Below are positions 1-9,056 of a DNA stretch of 64,000 nucleotides, piece by piece. The DNA comes from an uncultured Gammaproteobacteria bacterium (GTDB taxonomy: Bacteria > Pseudomonadota > Gammaproteobacteria > DRJJ01), in the NCBI GenBank assembly GCA_947258795.1, contig CAMYJU010000009.1:1-64000 (forward strand), in the 5' to 3' direction. Below the pieces are notes generated by a model. That model did no database searches and had not been told where the DNA came from. It worked only from the letters and a program-made list of their open reading frames with translations. Each line of letters starts with the position of its first letter. Within the stretch, counting starts at the first letter, position 1. The translations under genes and the position numbers were made by a program.

Positions 1-562
1 CAGATTTCTGGGTCAGATGAATTATCCGAACTTGAACAGGCAGATCATCCAGCGAATGATCGGCCATGCTGACTGCCATTAATAGTATCAATGCCTGGCT
101 TCTGTCTGGATAATCGTTTGCAAACTGCATTGCGGAAGATCCGCCGGCAGAACCACCTACGACTACGACGCTGTCGATATTCAGGTGATCCAGCAGAGTT
201 GCGTATGCAGCGGCCTGGGATTTTATGGATGCTCCAGGTGGGATGGGTGAATTGAGGTAACCAAAACGTGAGACCGATATAATTTTGTAGCCATCACCCA
301 GAAGGCCTGCTCCCGCCCAAAGGCCCTGATCAAAACCACCCCCAGCACCGTGTAACAAAAGCACCGGAATGCCGTCTCCTTTCACGGAATATTCAATTGT
401 GTATTTGTCGGTACGCAGGATTTTGCTGTCGCCAGCGATTCGATCATGTGCGGCCTGCATATCACGCTTGAAGCTGGGGTAACTTACGAGTACTGACAAT
501 ACGATCACCAGGATTAGAATGGTGACAACGATCTTCAGGAATTTTGTTACTTTTCTATTCAA
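1..562 (-). CDS. Alpha/beta-fold hydrolase, 3' end outside window
   Basis: The minus-strand frame is open from the window edge to a TTG at 562, preceded by GAGG at 570-573 with a 7-nt gap. The product begins with a short basic stretch and one hydrophobic helix (about residues 8-26), so it is membrane-anchored or exported. An alpha/beta-hydrolase core follows: the LLLHGAGGG oxyanion-hole segment, then the nucleophile elbow GGSAGG in a VVVVGGSAGG strand-turn. The catalytic acid and histidine lie beyond the window. The TTG overlaps the TGA of the decayed AraC-type gene upstream (TTGA), so the two were probably translationally coupled. Substrate unknown. The fold assignment is secure; the rare start codon is an inference from the ribosome-binding site. 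Confidence 0.8.
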   Translation of the reverse strand, partial: MNRKVTKFLKIVVTILILVIVLSVLVSYPSFKRDMQAAHDRIAGDSKILRTDKYTIEYSVKGDGIPVLLLHGAGGGFDQGLWAGAGLLGDGYKIISVSRFGYLNSPIPPGASIKSQAAAYATLLDHLNIDSVVVVGGSAGGSSAMQFANDYPDRSQALILLMAVSMADHSLDDLPVQVRIIHLTQKS

Positions 563-891
563 CACACCACCTCAATAGGAATGCTTATTTTTTTGGCTCG
601 ACATACTATTTTTTTACTGAAACGTTTCAGAGTGATTATAGCGATCTGTTTAAACTCTCTGGTCATATGAGCTTGATCTATGAATCCATTATCAAGCGCC
701 AACTCCAGCAAGTCAGTATTAGGATTGCTCTTAAGCAAGCTAATCGTATTATTAACCCTTAAAATTCTCTGAAACCGTTTTGGTGACATACCAACCTATT
801 TTTGAAATTGACGTTCAAGTTGACGTTGACTAAGTTGAATGTCATCACTTATTGCATCAATTGTATGCGCCTCCTGAATGACGCTCAAGGA
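559..891 (-). pseudogene. AraC-family transcriptional regulator remnant with nonsense codon
   Basis: The minus strand encodes the C-terminal DNA-binding domain of an AraC/XylS-type regulator. A first helix-turn-helix segment reads DDIQLSQRQLERQFQK and the second part begins VGMSPKRFQRILRVN. A TAG at 796-798 sits exactly where this family usually has Gln or another residue between the two parts. The frame is also closed a short way upstream (TGA in the same frame near 900), and no N-terminal sensor domain is visible. I therefore read it as a broken gene rather than two genes. It directly precedes the hydrolase at 1-562, which it may once have controlled. A sequencing error at the TAG cannot be excluded, but the missing N-terminus argues for real decay. 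Confidence 0.7.
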
Positions 892-1006
892 ACGCAATCA
901 TACTTTTACTCCAAGTTAAAACTTGAGACTAAGCTTTGTTCAGGAGTATTTATTGAATATTTCCGACATCGGCAAAGGCAATTAACGTCGCAAATCAGTC
1001 GACACT

Positions 1007-1030
1007 AAAAGCAGCGCAGCGGTGCTTTTT
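1007..1030. terminator. Terminator-like hairpin
   Basis: AAAAGCA (1007-1013) pairs with TGCTTTT (1023-1029) around a G+C-rich 9-nt loop, and a T precedes a GGGG run. The A/T-flanked symmetrical form resembles a bidirectional terminator. No intact gene ends into it, so it may be a relic of the decayed neighbourhood. Weak call. Confidence 0.3.
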
Positions 1031-1053
1031 GGGGTCGGCTGTAATATATGCAT

Positions 1054-1193
1054 GGACACCCCACATAAGGTTGACAACCGGTCGACTAAATCTCATCATA
1101 TTATTTGAATAAGGAACCCAGATGGTTAAAGGAGTTAACCATGCCCAAACCCCTCTATACCCAGATCTTACTGAATTTTGAGATGGACACCCA
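1054..1193 (+). mobile_element. RAYT transposase 5' relic bounded by GGACACCC motifs
   Basis: This 140-bp block starts with GGACACCCC (1054-1062) and ends with GGACACCCA (1185-1193). Inside it repeats the leader of the intact RAYT gene at 2272: the segment around GGTTAAAGGAGTTAACC and the first codons (ATGCCCAAAC at 1141) match 2256-2281 almost exactly, after which homology stops within about ten codons. It is a decayed or internally deleted copy and encodes no functional transposase. Confidence 0.75.
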
Positions 1194-1310
1194 TACCTGT
1201 TTTCATTAGATTCAATAGTGGTATTGTATTATCGATTCAGCAGAAGTTGAATGATATCCAGTTATTTTGTCTATTAGGAAATACTAAAACTAATATATGG
1301 AGTTAATAAA

Positions 1311-1706
1311 ATGACTATTTTTAATCAAGAGTTCTTAATTTTTCCAGAAGAAGTTCACCGCATGGGTAATTCTAGATCACACCGATTAACAAACATAAAA
1401 GTCGGTGAGGTAAATACATTCGAGCTTAATGGCGTTACAATGATTAGAGCAAACGGTAAGGGTGTTAGTTTGTACACATGGGAAAAGGTACTAGAAAAGG
1501 GATTGACAGGGTTTGCATGGAAATTTGAAAAACATACTCATGTCGTTAAGGGTTTAATTTTGGTAAATGATGAGCCTGGTCACTACATGCTCTGCCCAGA
1601 TAAAAATATGCCACTGGATGAATACAAAGGTCATTTAGAGAGGATGGGTGTTAGCTGCGCAAAGTACATGAAAGTTAAAAAAGATGGTCTCATACAAAAG
1701 GTATAA
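1311..1706 (+). CDS. Hypothetical protein, possible toxin of a two-gene module
   Basis: A 131-residue, basic, soluble protein without signal peptide. GGAG at 1299-1302 lies 8 nt before the ATG. It is followed after 2 nt by an 82-residue acidic protein, the usual layout of a toxin-antitoxin or effector-immunity pair. The segments ANGKGVSLYTWEK, WKFEKHTHVVKGLILVND and PGHYMLCPDKNMPLDEY remind me of small ADP-ribosyltransferase-like toxins related to Tse2, but that is recall of general pattern, not an alignment, and no catalytic set can be assigned. The pair is more A+T-rich than the core genes and lies between two transposase relics. Function unproven. Confidence 0.6.
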   Translation: MTIFNQEFLIFPEEVHRMGNSRSHRLTNIKVGEVNTFELNGVTMIRANGKGVSLYTWEKVLEKGLTGFAWKFEKHTHVVKGLILVNDEPGHYMLCPDKNMPLDEYKGHLERMGVSCAKYMKVKKDGLIQKV

Positions 1707-1708
1707 AA

Positions 1709-1957
1709 ATGAAATCTGTTTTAAAATCAATTAACATTGAGCTGACCGAAGGAAATGTACGTTATGTACTGCACGCACTTCGTGAGCTTGAAGCGCAATG
1801 TCAAAAAATTATAGACGATTCTGACGCGGATGAAGATGAACAAGCGGATTGTGCTGAAGATATCATGCAAATATCATTAGCGTATGAAAAGATAGAAAAT
1901 CTAGCTGTTGCCGCATTCGGCGAAAACGTCTTGATATGCACACATGAAACTCTATAA
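1709..1957 (+). CDS. Small acidic protein, possible antitoxin/immunity partner
   Basis: An 82-residue protein beginning 2 nt after the preceding stop, so almost certainly co-translated with it. It is strongly acidic in the middle (DDSDADEDEQADCAED) and predicted mostly helical, with amphipathic segments ELTEGNVRYVLHALREL and IMQISLAYEKIENLA. No DNA-binding fold is evident, so if it is an antitoxin it probably acts by protein-protein contact. It belongs to no family I can name. The role is inferred only from charge, size and coupling to the basic partner. Confidence 0.55.
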   Translation: MKSVLKSINIELTEGNVRYVLHALRELEAQCQKIIDDSDADEDEQADCAEDIMQISLAYEKIENLAVAAFGENVLICTHETL

Positions 1958-1971
1958 ATGCTTTTACGCAA

Positions 1972-2191
1972 GGACACCCATCATAAAAAAATAGCCAAAC
2001 AGTCCAACTCTGGCGTGCGCGACTGATGTATATCAGATGGTTTATACGCGCACTCAATGAATCCATTGCCCGGCAGGCCAATGCTGAAGACCAATGTAGC
2101 GGCCGCTTTTGGGAAGGACGCTTCAAATCGCAAGCCTTACTGGATGAAGCTGCCCTGGCCGCGTGTATGGCCCAAGTAGTATGGACACCCA
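1972..2191 (+). mobile_element. RAYT transposase internal relic bounded by GGACACCCA motifs
   Basis: A second relic, delimited by GGACACCCA at 1972-1980 and 2183-2191. It is nearly identical to an internal segment of the intact RAYT gene: ALNESIARQANAEDQC and GRFWEGRFKSQALLDEAA correspond to residues about 145-180 of that protein. The reading frame happens to run on into the intact copy, giving an artificial 413-codon frame from 2026. The true transposase starts at 2272. It is a fragment without its own start or HUH motif. Confidence 0.8.
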
Positions 2192-2271
2192 CCCCAAATT
2201 TGACAAGCAATCAACACAGGCTCACTATATTATTCAGTCAAAGATCACTATTTTGGTTAAAGGAGTTAACC

Positions 2272-3267
2272 ATGCCCAAACCTCGCTATACCCAGGTCTC
2301 ACTGGCGGCCACCCCGTATTATCATTGCGTCTCACGTTGCGTCCGTCGCGCCTTTCTGTGTGGTACTGATGTGCAAACCGGCCAGAACTACGAACACCGA
2401 CGCCAGTGGATCGAAGACAAGATGCTGGAATTGGCCGATATCTTTGCACTCGATGTGTGCGCTTATGCCGTGATGTCCAATCACTATCACGTTGTACTAC
2501 ATATCGACTCAGAACAGGCCGAAAACTGGACTGAAAAAGCGGTCATTGTGCGTTGGCACCGGCTATTTGCTGGTAACCTGCTCTCACAACGTTTTGCTTG
2601 CGGTGAGGCCCTATCCAAGACAGAGACGAAACTACTTAAAAAATCAGTCAATCTCTGGCGTGAACGTTTGATAGATATCAGCTGGTTCATGCGCGTGTTA
2701 AATGAAGCCATTGCCCGCCAGGCCAATACAGAAGACCAATGTACGGGGCGCTTCTGGGAAGGTCGCTTCAAATCCCAGGCTTTGCTGGATGAGGCGGCCC
2801 TGGCTGCCTGTCTAGCTTATGTGGACCTTAACCCGATTCGTGCGAACATGGCGAAAACACCGGAAACTGCTGATCACACGAGTATTAAACGGCGTATCCA
2901 ACACACCCTAAAGGTATCCCAACCAAATCATCCAAAGCAGCAGGTTACCGGGTTAATGCCGTTTGTCGGGTACCCAAGAGAGAATATGCCTAAGGGTGTA
3001 CCTTTCCGGTTAACGGATTACCTGGAACTGGTTGACTGGACTGGCAGGATCCTGAGAGAAGATAAACGCGGTTCGATAGCTGAGCAATTACCACCGATCC
3101 TCGATAGACTGAATTTCGAGACTAAACACTGGCTTTACCTGAGTAAACACTTTGAGTCACCCTTTAAGGGGCTAGTCGGATCCGCTCACCAACTCAAACA
3201 GGCCTGTCGTGCGTTGGGTTATGAACGCATGCCTGGGCGCCGTAGCTGTGAGCTGTTCTTCCCGTAA
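2272..3267 (+). CDS. REP-associated tyrosine transposase (RAYT, IS200-like Y1 family)
   Basis: A 331-residue transposase of the TnpA_REP type. AGGAG at 2261-2265 lies 6 nt before the ATG. I chose this start because the relic at 1141 preserves the same leader and MPKP start. The HUH metal-binding motif is in MSNHYHVVLHID (about residues 73-84), and the typical GRFWEGRFKSQ segment is intact further on. Family members act on single-stranded DNA and mobilise REP-like palindromes instead of moving as classic insertion sequences. No obvious terminal inverted repeat was found downstream. GGACACCC motifs at its left side and around the two relics may be part of its recognition sequence; this is inference. 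Confidence 0.85.
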   Translation: MPKPRYTQVSLAATPYYHCVSRCVRRAFLCGTDVQTGQNYEHRRQWIEDKMLELADIFALDVCAYAVMSNHYHVVLHIDSEQAENWTEKAVIVRWHRLFAGNLLSQRFACGEALSKTETKLLKKSVNLWRERLIDISWFMRVLNEAIARQANTEDQCTGRFWEGRFKSQALLDEAALAACLAYVDLNPIRANMAKTPETADHTSIKRRIQHTLKVSQPNHPKQQVTGLMPFVGYPRENMPKGVPFRLTDYLELVDWTGRILREDKRGSIAEQLPPILDRLNFETKHWLYLSKHFESPFKGLVGSAHQLKQACRALGYERMPGRRSCELFFP

Positions 3268-3405
3268 GCATTAAACGACCTCTCTATACAAACAATCCTT
3301 TATCAGTGAAAAACTGAGGACGAAGGCTATTTTGTATTTCAGTATTGAGGGCCGGTTTTGATTATTCATGTCATATGAATGTCTGCGAATGACATCGTTG
3401 CGCCA

Positions 3406-3678
3406 CTAAACCGTATTTTGAGGAATATTTGATCCTTGTTGGGGACGTGTAATTGTTTTGTATCTATCTATTATTATGGATGTCCATTTATATTTTTGAT
3501 TAGCAAATCCACCACTAGAAAAACCTACGTTTTCTCTTTCGAGCAGAATCGTAACGTCAGTATCAAATTTTTCTACGTCTACATGACCAAGCTCACAATA
3601 ACACATGAGTTTGATTGCAAACTCCAACTGACGAAATGCGTATTCCACATCTTGTAGTGCGTTTTCTAATGTTTCCAT
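3406..3678 (-). CDS. Small hypothetical protein, probably C-terminally truncated
   Basis: A 90-residue frame starting METLENALQDVEYAF, predicted helical at the N-terminus and losing regular structure after about residue 55 (GFSSGGFANQ). The N-terminal part resembles the beginning of longer uncharacterised soluble proteins I have seen in proteobacteria, which suggests the last 35 residues are out-of-frame or foreign sequence next to the RAYT block. No clear ribosome-binding site precedes the ATG at 3678. The two palindromes 18-62 nt upstream are likely its control region. May be a pseudogene. Confidence 0.4.
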   Translation of the reverse strand: METLENALQDVEYAFRQLEFAIKLMCYCELGHVDVEKFDTDVTILLERENVGFSSGGFANQKYKWTSIIIDRYKTITRPQQGSNIPQNTV

Positions 3679-3695
3679 ATCATGTAACAGTGCAT

Positions 3696-3740
3696 TAGCC
3701 GAACGTTCGTAATTTACAGTACTAGCCGAACGTTCGGCTA
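3696..3740. promoter_or_regulatory. Two operator-like palindromes
   Basis: A perfect 18-bp palindrome, TAGCCGAACGTTCGGCTA, occupies 3723-3740. A second copy with one degenerate arm (TAGCCGAACGTTCGTA) lies at 3696-3711, giving a 27-bp direct spacing. Both share the core CGAACGTTCG. Together they sit just upstream of the minus-strand gene starting at 3678. Such paired dyads are typical of dimeric repressors of the TetR type, but no regulator gene is adjacent. The run TTTCTTTT after the second copy also allows a terminator reading. Confidence 0.5.
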
Positions 3741-4171
3741 TTTCTTTTTAACATTTCACATCTAATAAGCCTAGATTATCAGGGTTATTCCTTTTTTTCA
3801 CTTAACATTCATTAATCCCCCACTACCCTGGCATTTTTTATCTCTGGAACATTAATAATTAATTTATAAAATTCAAAGGTATATATCACGTATGGGTTTT
3901 TACCGCCGTACTTTTTCATTCTTATCCTGTATCGACCACACTACGCTGATCAAGAATCTGCACTCAGAATCGTTGAAAGCTTGCCATGTGGCTCAATACA
4001 TAAAATGGAAAATACGAACACCAGGATACTTTTTCATGGTTATAGCAGTTCTATAGTTGTTATTGGATACGTATAACCAATGAAAAAACGGGGCAGGTAA
4101 AAATTGTTGTGAATACCAGAAATTTTTTTTAATCACAATTTATAGCAAGCTACTGAAAATTGAATTTTCAA
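3741..4171. other. A+T-rich intergenic stretch, no gene recognised
   Basis: About 430 bp of A+T-rich DNA between the truncated gene and the stop of the PAS/GGDEF/EAL gene. No frame with family resemblance, no tRNA-like fold and no convincing terminator could be seen. It separates the accessory patch from the core region. Confidence 0.6.
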
Positions 4172-6094
4172 TCAGGCCTGGCTATCCAGCGCTGCCTGCT
4201 GGTCCGCCGGCACAGGCTGATACACTGACTCCAGTACCTCAACCAGCGGTATCGGTTCTGCCAGCCAGTTACCCTGTCCGTAATCGATACCCAGTTCTTC
4301 CAGGCGCTTGTTGATGTCTTCGTTTTCGACGTATTCTCCGATGGTACGCAGGCCCATGACGTGGCCGATATAGTTCATCGATGAGACCAGCGCATAGTCA
4401 ACCGGGTCGAAGGGCATGTTACGGATGAACTCACCGTCGATTTTCAGGTAGTCCACTTTCAGGTTTTTCAGATAGGAGAACGAACTCAGGCCACTGCCAA
4501 AGTCATCCAGTGAGAAACGTACGCCCTGTTTTTTGAAGGTTTCGATAAACACGACCGCCTCGGAAAGATTGGTGATCGCGGCGGTTTCGGTAATCTCGAA
4601 AATAATGCTGGATGCCAGTGCCGGATATTTATCCAGCAGGGCCTCGACGAATTCACGCATGCGCGCATCGCCGACGGACTGGCCGGACAGGTTCAGTGAG
4701 AAAGAGGCTTTATTGTTTGCATGATCCCCTTCCCTGCTGTTCGTCAAGGACTCGGCAATCATCGGGAAGGCGGTCATCAATACCCAGCGATCCAGATCTG
4801 CCATCAGGTTATAGCGTTCGGCGGCATGGATATACTTGGCCGGTGTGACAATATTGTCATCGTCGTCCAGCATCCGCAACAGGATCTCGTAATGCGACTT
4901 GTCCCGGTTGTCCGGATTGACCGGCATGATGTGCTGTGCATATAACAGAAAACGCTTTTCGGAATAGGCATGGGTAATCAGTTTTGCCCAGTCACGTTCA
5001 CCCTGGCGTGTCTGGCTGGCGTCATCCGCCTCATGGAATACATAGGCCTGGTTACCTCCGCGGTCCCTGGCGATATGACAGGCCAGATCGGCATGGTTTA
5101 TCGCCTCGATCTTGTCACTGGTGCGACTGGTGATACTGACCAGGCCGATGCTCAGGCTGGGCTCGAAGACCTTGGTACCCTCGCGGAAACGGTAATCCTG
5201 CACCAGTTCGATAAACTCACTGGTCAGCTCTACTGCATATTCCACTCGACAATCGAACAGCAACAATCCGAAATAGCTGCCGTCCAGACAGGCGAAACTG
5301 TCTCCTTCCCGGATCTTGGTCTTGATCAGCGACGCGATCTGTTTGATCAGGCGTCCGGTGGCGACCTGGCCACAGGTATCACTGACCAGTACCAGTTGAT
5401 CGACCTCCATAAAACACAGTACGTGTTCTTTATGGTTGTTGTCGATCAGTTGCTTGAGTCTGCGTTCAAACTCCCGCCTATTGATCAGACCACTGATTTC
5501 ATCATGGGTCGCCTGGTAAGCGAGCAGCTGGGTCAGTTTTCTAAGCTGACTAACATCCTGGAACACCATTGCACAGCCAATAATGGTGTCTTCATGATCA
5601 CGTAATGGTGACAGGGTATAATTGATCGAAATACGCTTGTCGCCAGTCAACAGCACCAGATCGGTATCACCGGCGATGGTCTCACCGGTCCGTATCACCT
5701 GGTCGAATGGGATCTTGTGAGACTCGCCACGCGTATTCTCGATCGGGATGACCAGGTTGGCCGGTGTACTGCGTACCGTATGGATATCCAGAGCGGTCAT
5801 TTTTTCAGCAACCGGGTTCATGTACCAGATACAACCATGTAGATCTGTACTGACCACGGCATCGGCAATGGAATGCAATGTCATATCGCCCTGTAACTGG
5901 ATGGAGGGTGTTTCCGGGCTTAGTGGTTGTTGTTTCTGTCGATATAGCAGTATCAGTACTGCGAACATGCTGCAGGCCGCAATAACATTGCTGGTAATAC
6001 TAATTTGATCCGGTATAGCGATAAACATACCCGCGATCACGGGTAGTAATAAAAAGCTCAGGGCCAGCAGTATGAGGGCTTTGACTACAGTCAT
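4172..6094 (-). CDS. Membrane PAS-GGDEF-EAL cyclic-di-GMP signalling protein
   Basis: A 640-residue protein. Two hydrophobic segments (about residues 5-28 and 33-50) anchor it in the inner membrane. A PAS domain follows (about 70-190, beginning SIADAVVSTDLHG), then a GGDEF domain (about 195-350) whose signature is degenerate (LDGSYF in place of GGDEF), then an EAL domain (about 365-620). The EAL domain keeps the residues expected for c-di-GMP hydrolysis: EILLR, NLSGQ, EITE, DDFGSG, KIDG, the Glu in TIGEYVE and the Gln in DYGQGNWLAEP. The likely role is a phosphodiesterase with a sensory or GTP-binding GGDEF remnant. It lies 55 nt downstream of ligA on the same strand. Confidence 0.9.
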   Translation of the reverse strand: MTVVKALILLALSFLLLPVIAGMFIAIPDQISITSNVIAACSMFAVLILLYRQKQQPLSPETPSIQLQGDMTLHSIADAVVSTDLHGCIWYMNPVAEKMTALDIHTVRSTPANLVIPIENTRGESHKIPFDQVIRTGETIAGDTDLVLLTGDKRISINYTLSPLRDHEDTIIGCAMVFQDVSQLRKLTQLLAYQATHDEISGLINRREFERRLKQLIDNNHKEHVLCFMEVDQLVLVSDTCGQVATGRLIKQIASLIKTKIREGDSFACLDGSYFGLLLFDCRVEYAVELTSEFIELVQDYRFREGTKVFEPSLSIGLVSITSRTSDKIEAINHADLACHIARDRGGNQAYVFHEADDASQTRQGERDWAKLITHAYSEKRFLLYAQHIMPVNPDNRDKSHYEILLRMLDDDDNIVTPAKYIHAAERYNLMADLDRWVLMTAFPMIAESLTNSREGDHANNKASFSLNLSGQSVGDARMREFVEALLDKYPALASSIIFEITETAAITNLSEAVVFIETFKKQGVRFSLDDFGSGLSSFSYLKNLKVDYLKIDGEFIRNMPFDPVDYALVSSMNYIGHVMGLRTIGEYVENEDINKRLEELGIDYGQGNWLAEPIPLVEVLESVYQPVPADQQAALDSQA

Positions 6095-6149
6095 TCTATG
6101 CTCTGATTTCCAGGTAATAGTCTCAGGGCATCCCTGCCATATCTGGGGT

Positions 6150-8183
<2,034 letters not shown>

Positions 8184-8999
8184 TTAACTGCTCTGGATAT
8201 AGTTCTTGTGGGTATACTCGATCAACTGGTCGCGCATGTAACGCATGGTCTGCATACTCAACCGTTGTCTTTTATCATCACATAATTCGGCACCCAGTTC
8301 ATTCTTCAACCGGGTTGCGGTATCGACCATGTCATCATAGGCCCTGACCGGATCAAAATCACCTGGCAGTTGTAAAAACATCGCGACACCAGGCGACTTC
8401 GTGGTATCTGCATCTTCCGGCCCCAATGTGCCCGGCTCAACCAGACTGGAAATACTGTAGGTAATCTGGTGACTGCCCGCCGGTTCGTAGCGGTGATAGA
8501 TTTTGTGAATTCCGAACTTCAGGCCCTCGTTGTCCAGTGCCCGGCGTATCTCCTTGATGGTGTATTGCCCGTCGTCTGTGGCCATTACCGACAGGGTAAT
8601 CAGCGTCTGTTCTGCCTCAGCCTTGGGTAGCATCTCGCGCTCTTCCGTGGCATTGACATCGACTGCGGGCAGTTCGCCGTCCGTGCTGACTGTCGATATC
8701 GGTGCGGTTTCCGGTAGCTGTCTGTCACGTGGCTTTCCCGCATCCCGTGGAACGATACCGCCCAGTTCCTGTAAATCATCCTCATCCAGAGCCGGTTGCA
8801 TAGGTGTGCCAGACCGCACAGAGACACCTTCTGTCGGCATGTGTCTTGACTCGGTGTTATCCACGGCAATACCGTCTGTCGGTTGTTCTTCCCAGTACTT
8901 GGAAATGGAGGTTTTACGGCTACGGCCGGTCAGGTAGATTAACGCAATGATAACGACGGCGGCTATCAGCAATATCCAGCGAAATGAATCCATGAACAA
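8184..8999 (-). CDS. zipA: Cell division protein ZipA
   Basis: A 271-residue bitopic protein. The N-terminal transmembrane helix (WILLIAAVVIIALIYLTG) is followed by a charged, proline-rich linker (about 30-125) and a C-terminal FtsZ-binding domain (about 130-265) with the typical beginning EQTLITLSVMA and LKFGIHKIYHRYEP. ZipA ties FtsZ filaments to the membrane at midcell and is restricted to gammaproteobacteria, which supports the taxonomic reading. Either ATG (8999 or 8993) could be used. It lies between smc and ligA on the same strand, a well-known arrangement. Confidence 0.95.
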   Translation of the reverse strand: MFMDSFRWILLIAAVVIIALIYLTGRSRKTSISKYWEEQPTDGIAVDNTESRHMPTEGVSVRSGTPMQPALDEDDLQELGGIVPRDAGKPRDRQLPETAPISTVSTDGELPAVDVNATEEREMLPKAEAEQTLITLSVMATDDGQYTIKEIRRALDNEGLKFGIHKIYHRYEPAGSHQITYSISSLVEPGTLGPEDADTTKSPGVAMFLQLPGDFDPVRAYDDMVDTATRLKNELGAELCDDKRQRLSMQTMRYMRDQLIEYTHKNYIQSS

Positions 9000-9056
9000 A
9001 AACCCCTCGAAATCCCGCTGCCTGTGCTGCAGCAGTTATCGTGATCGTTTTTCTAT

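Noticed and set aside
2026..2271. 82-codon N-terminal extension of the RAYT gene
   Set aside because: It is the relic at 1972-2191 running in frame by chance. The leader and MPKP start are preserved independently in the relic at 1054-1193, and AGGAG precedes ATG 2272.
4970..5605. Long plus-strand frame opposite the GGDEF/EAL gene
   Set aside because: It is antisense to a certain gene, with no family resemblance or ribosome-binding site; the same holds for the other long antisense frames over smc, zipA, the AddA-like gene and truB.
6124..6136. CAGGGCATCCCTG as a ligA terminator
   Set aside because: The 5-bp stem has no T run on the minus strand, so termination is not supported.
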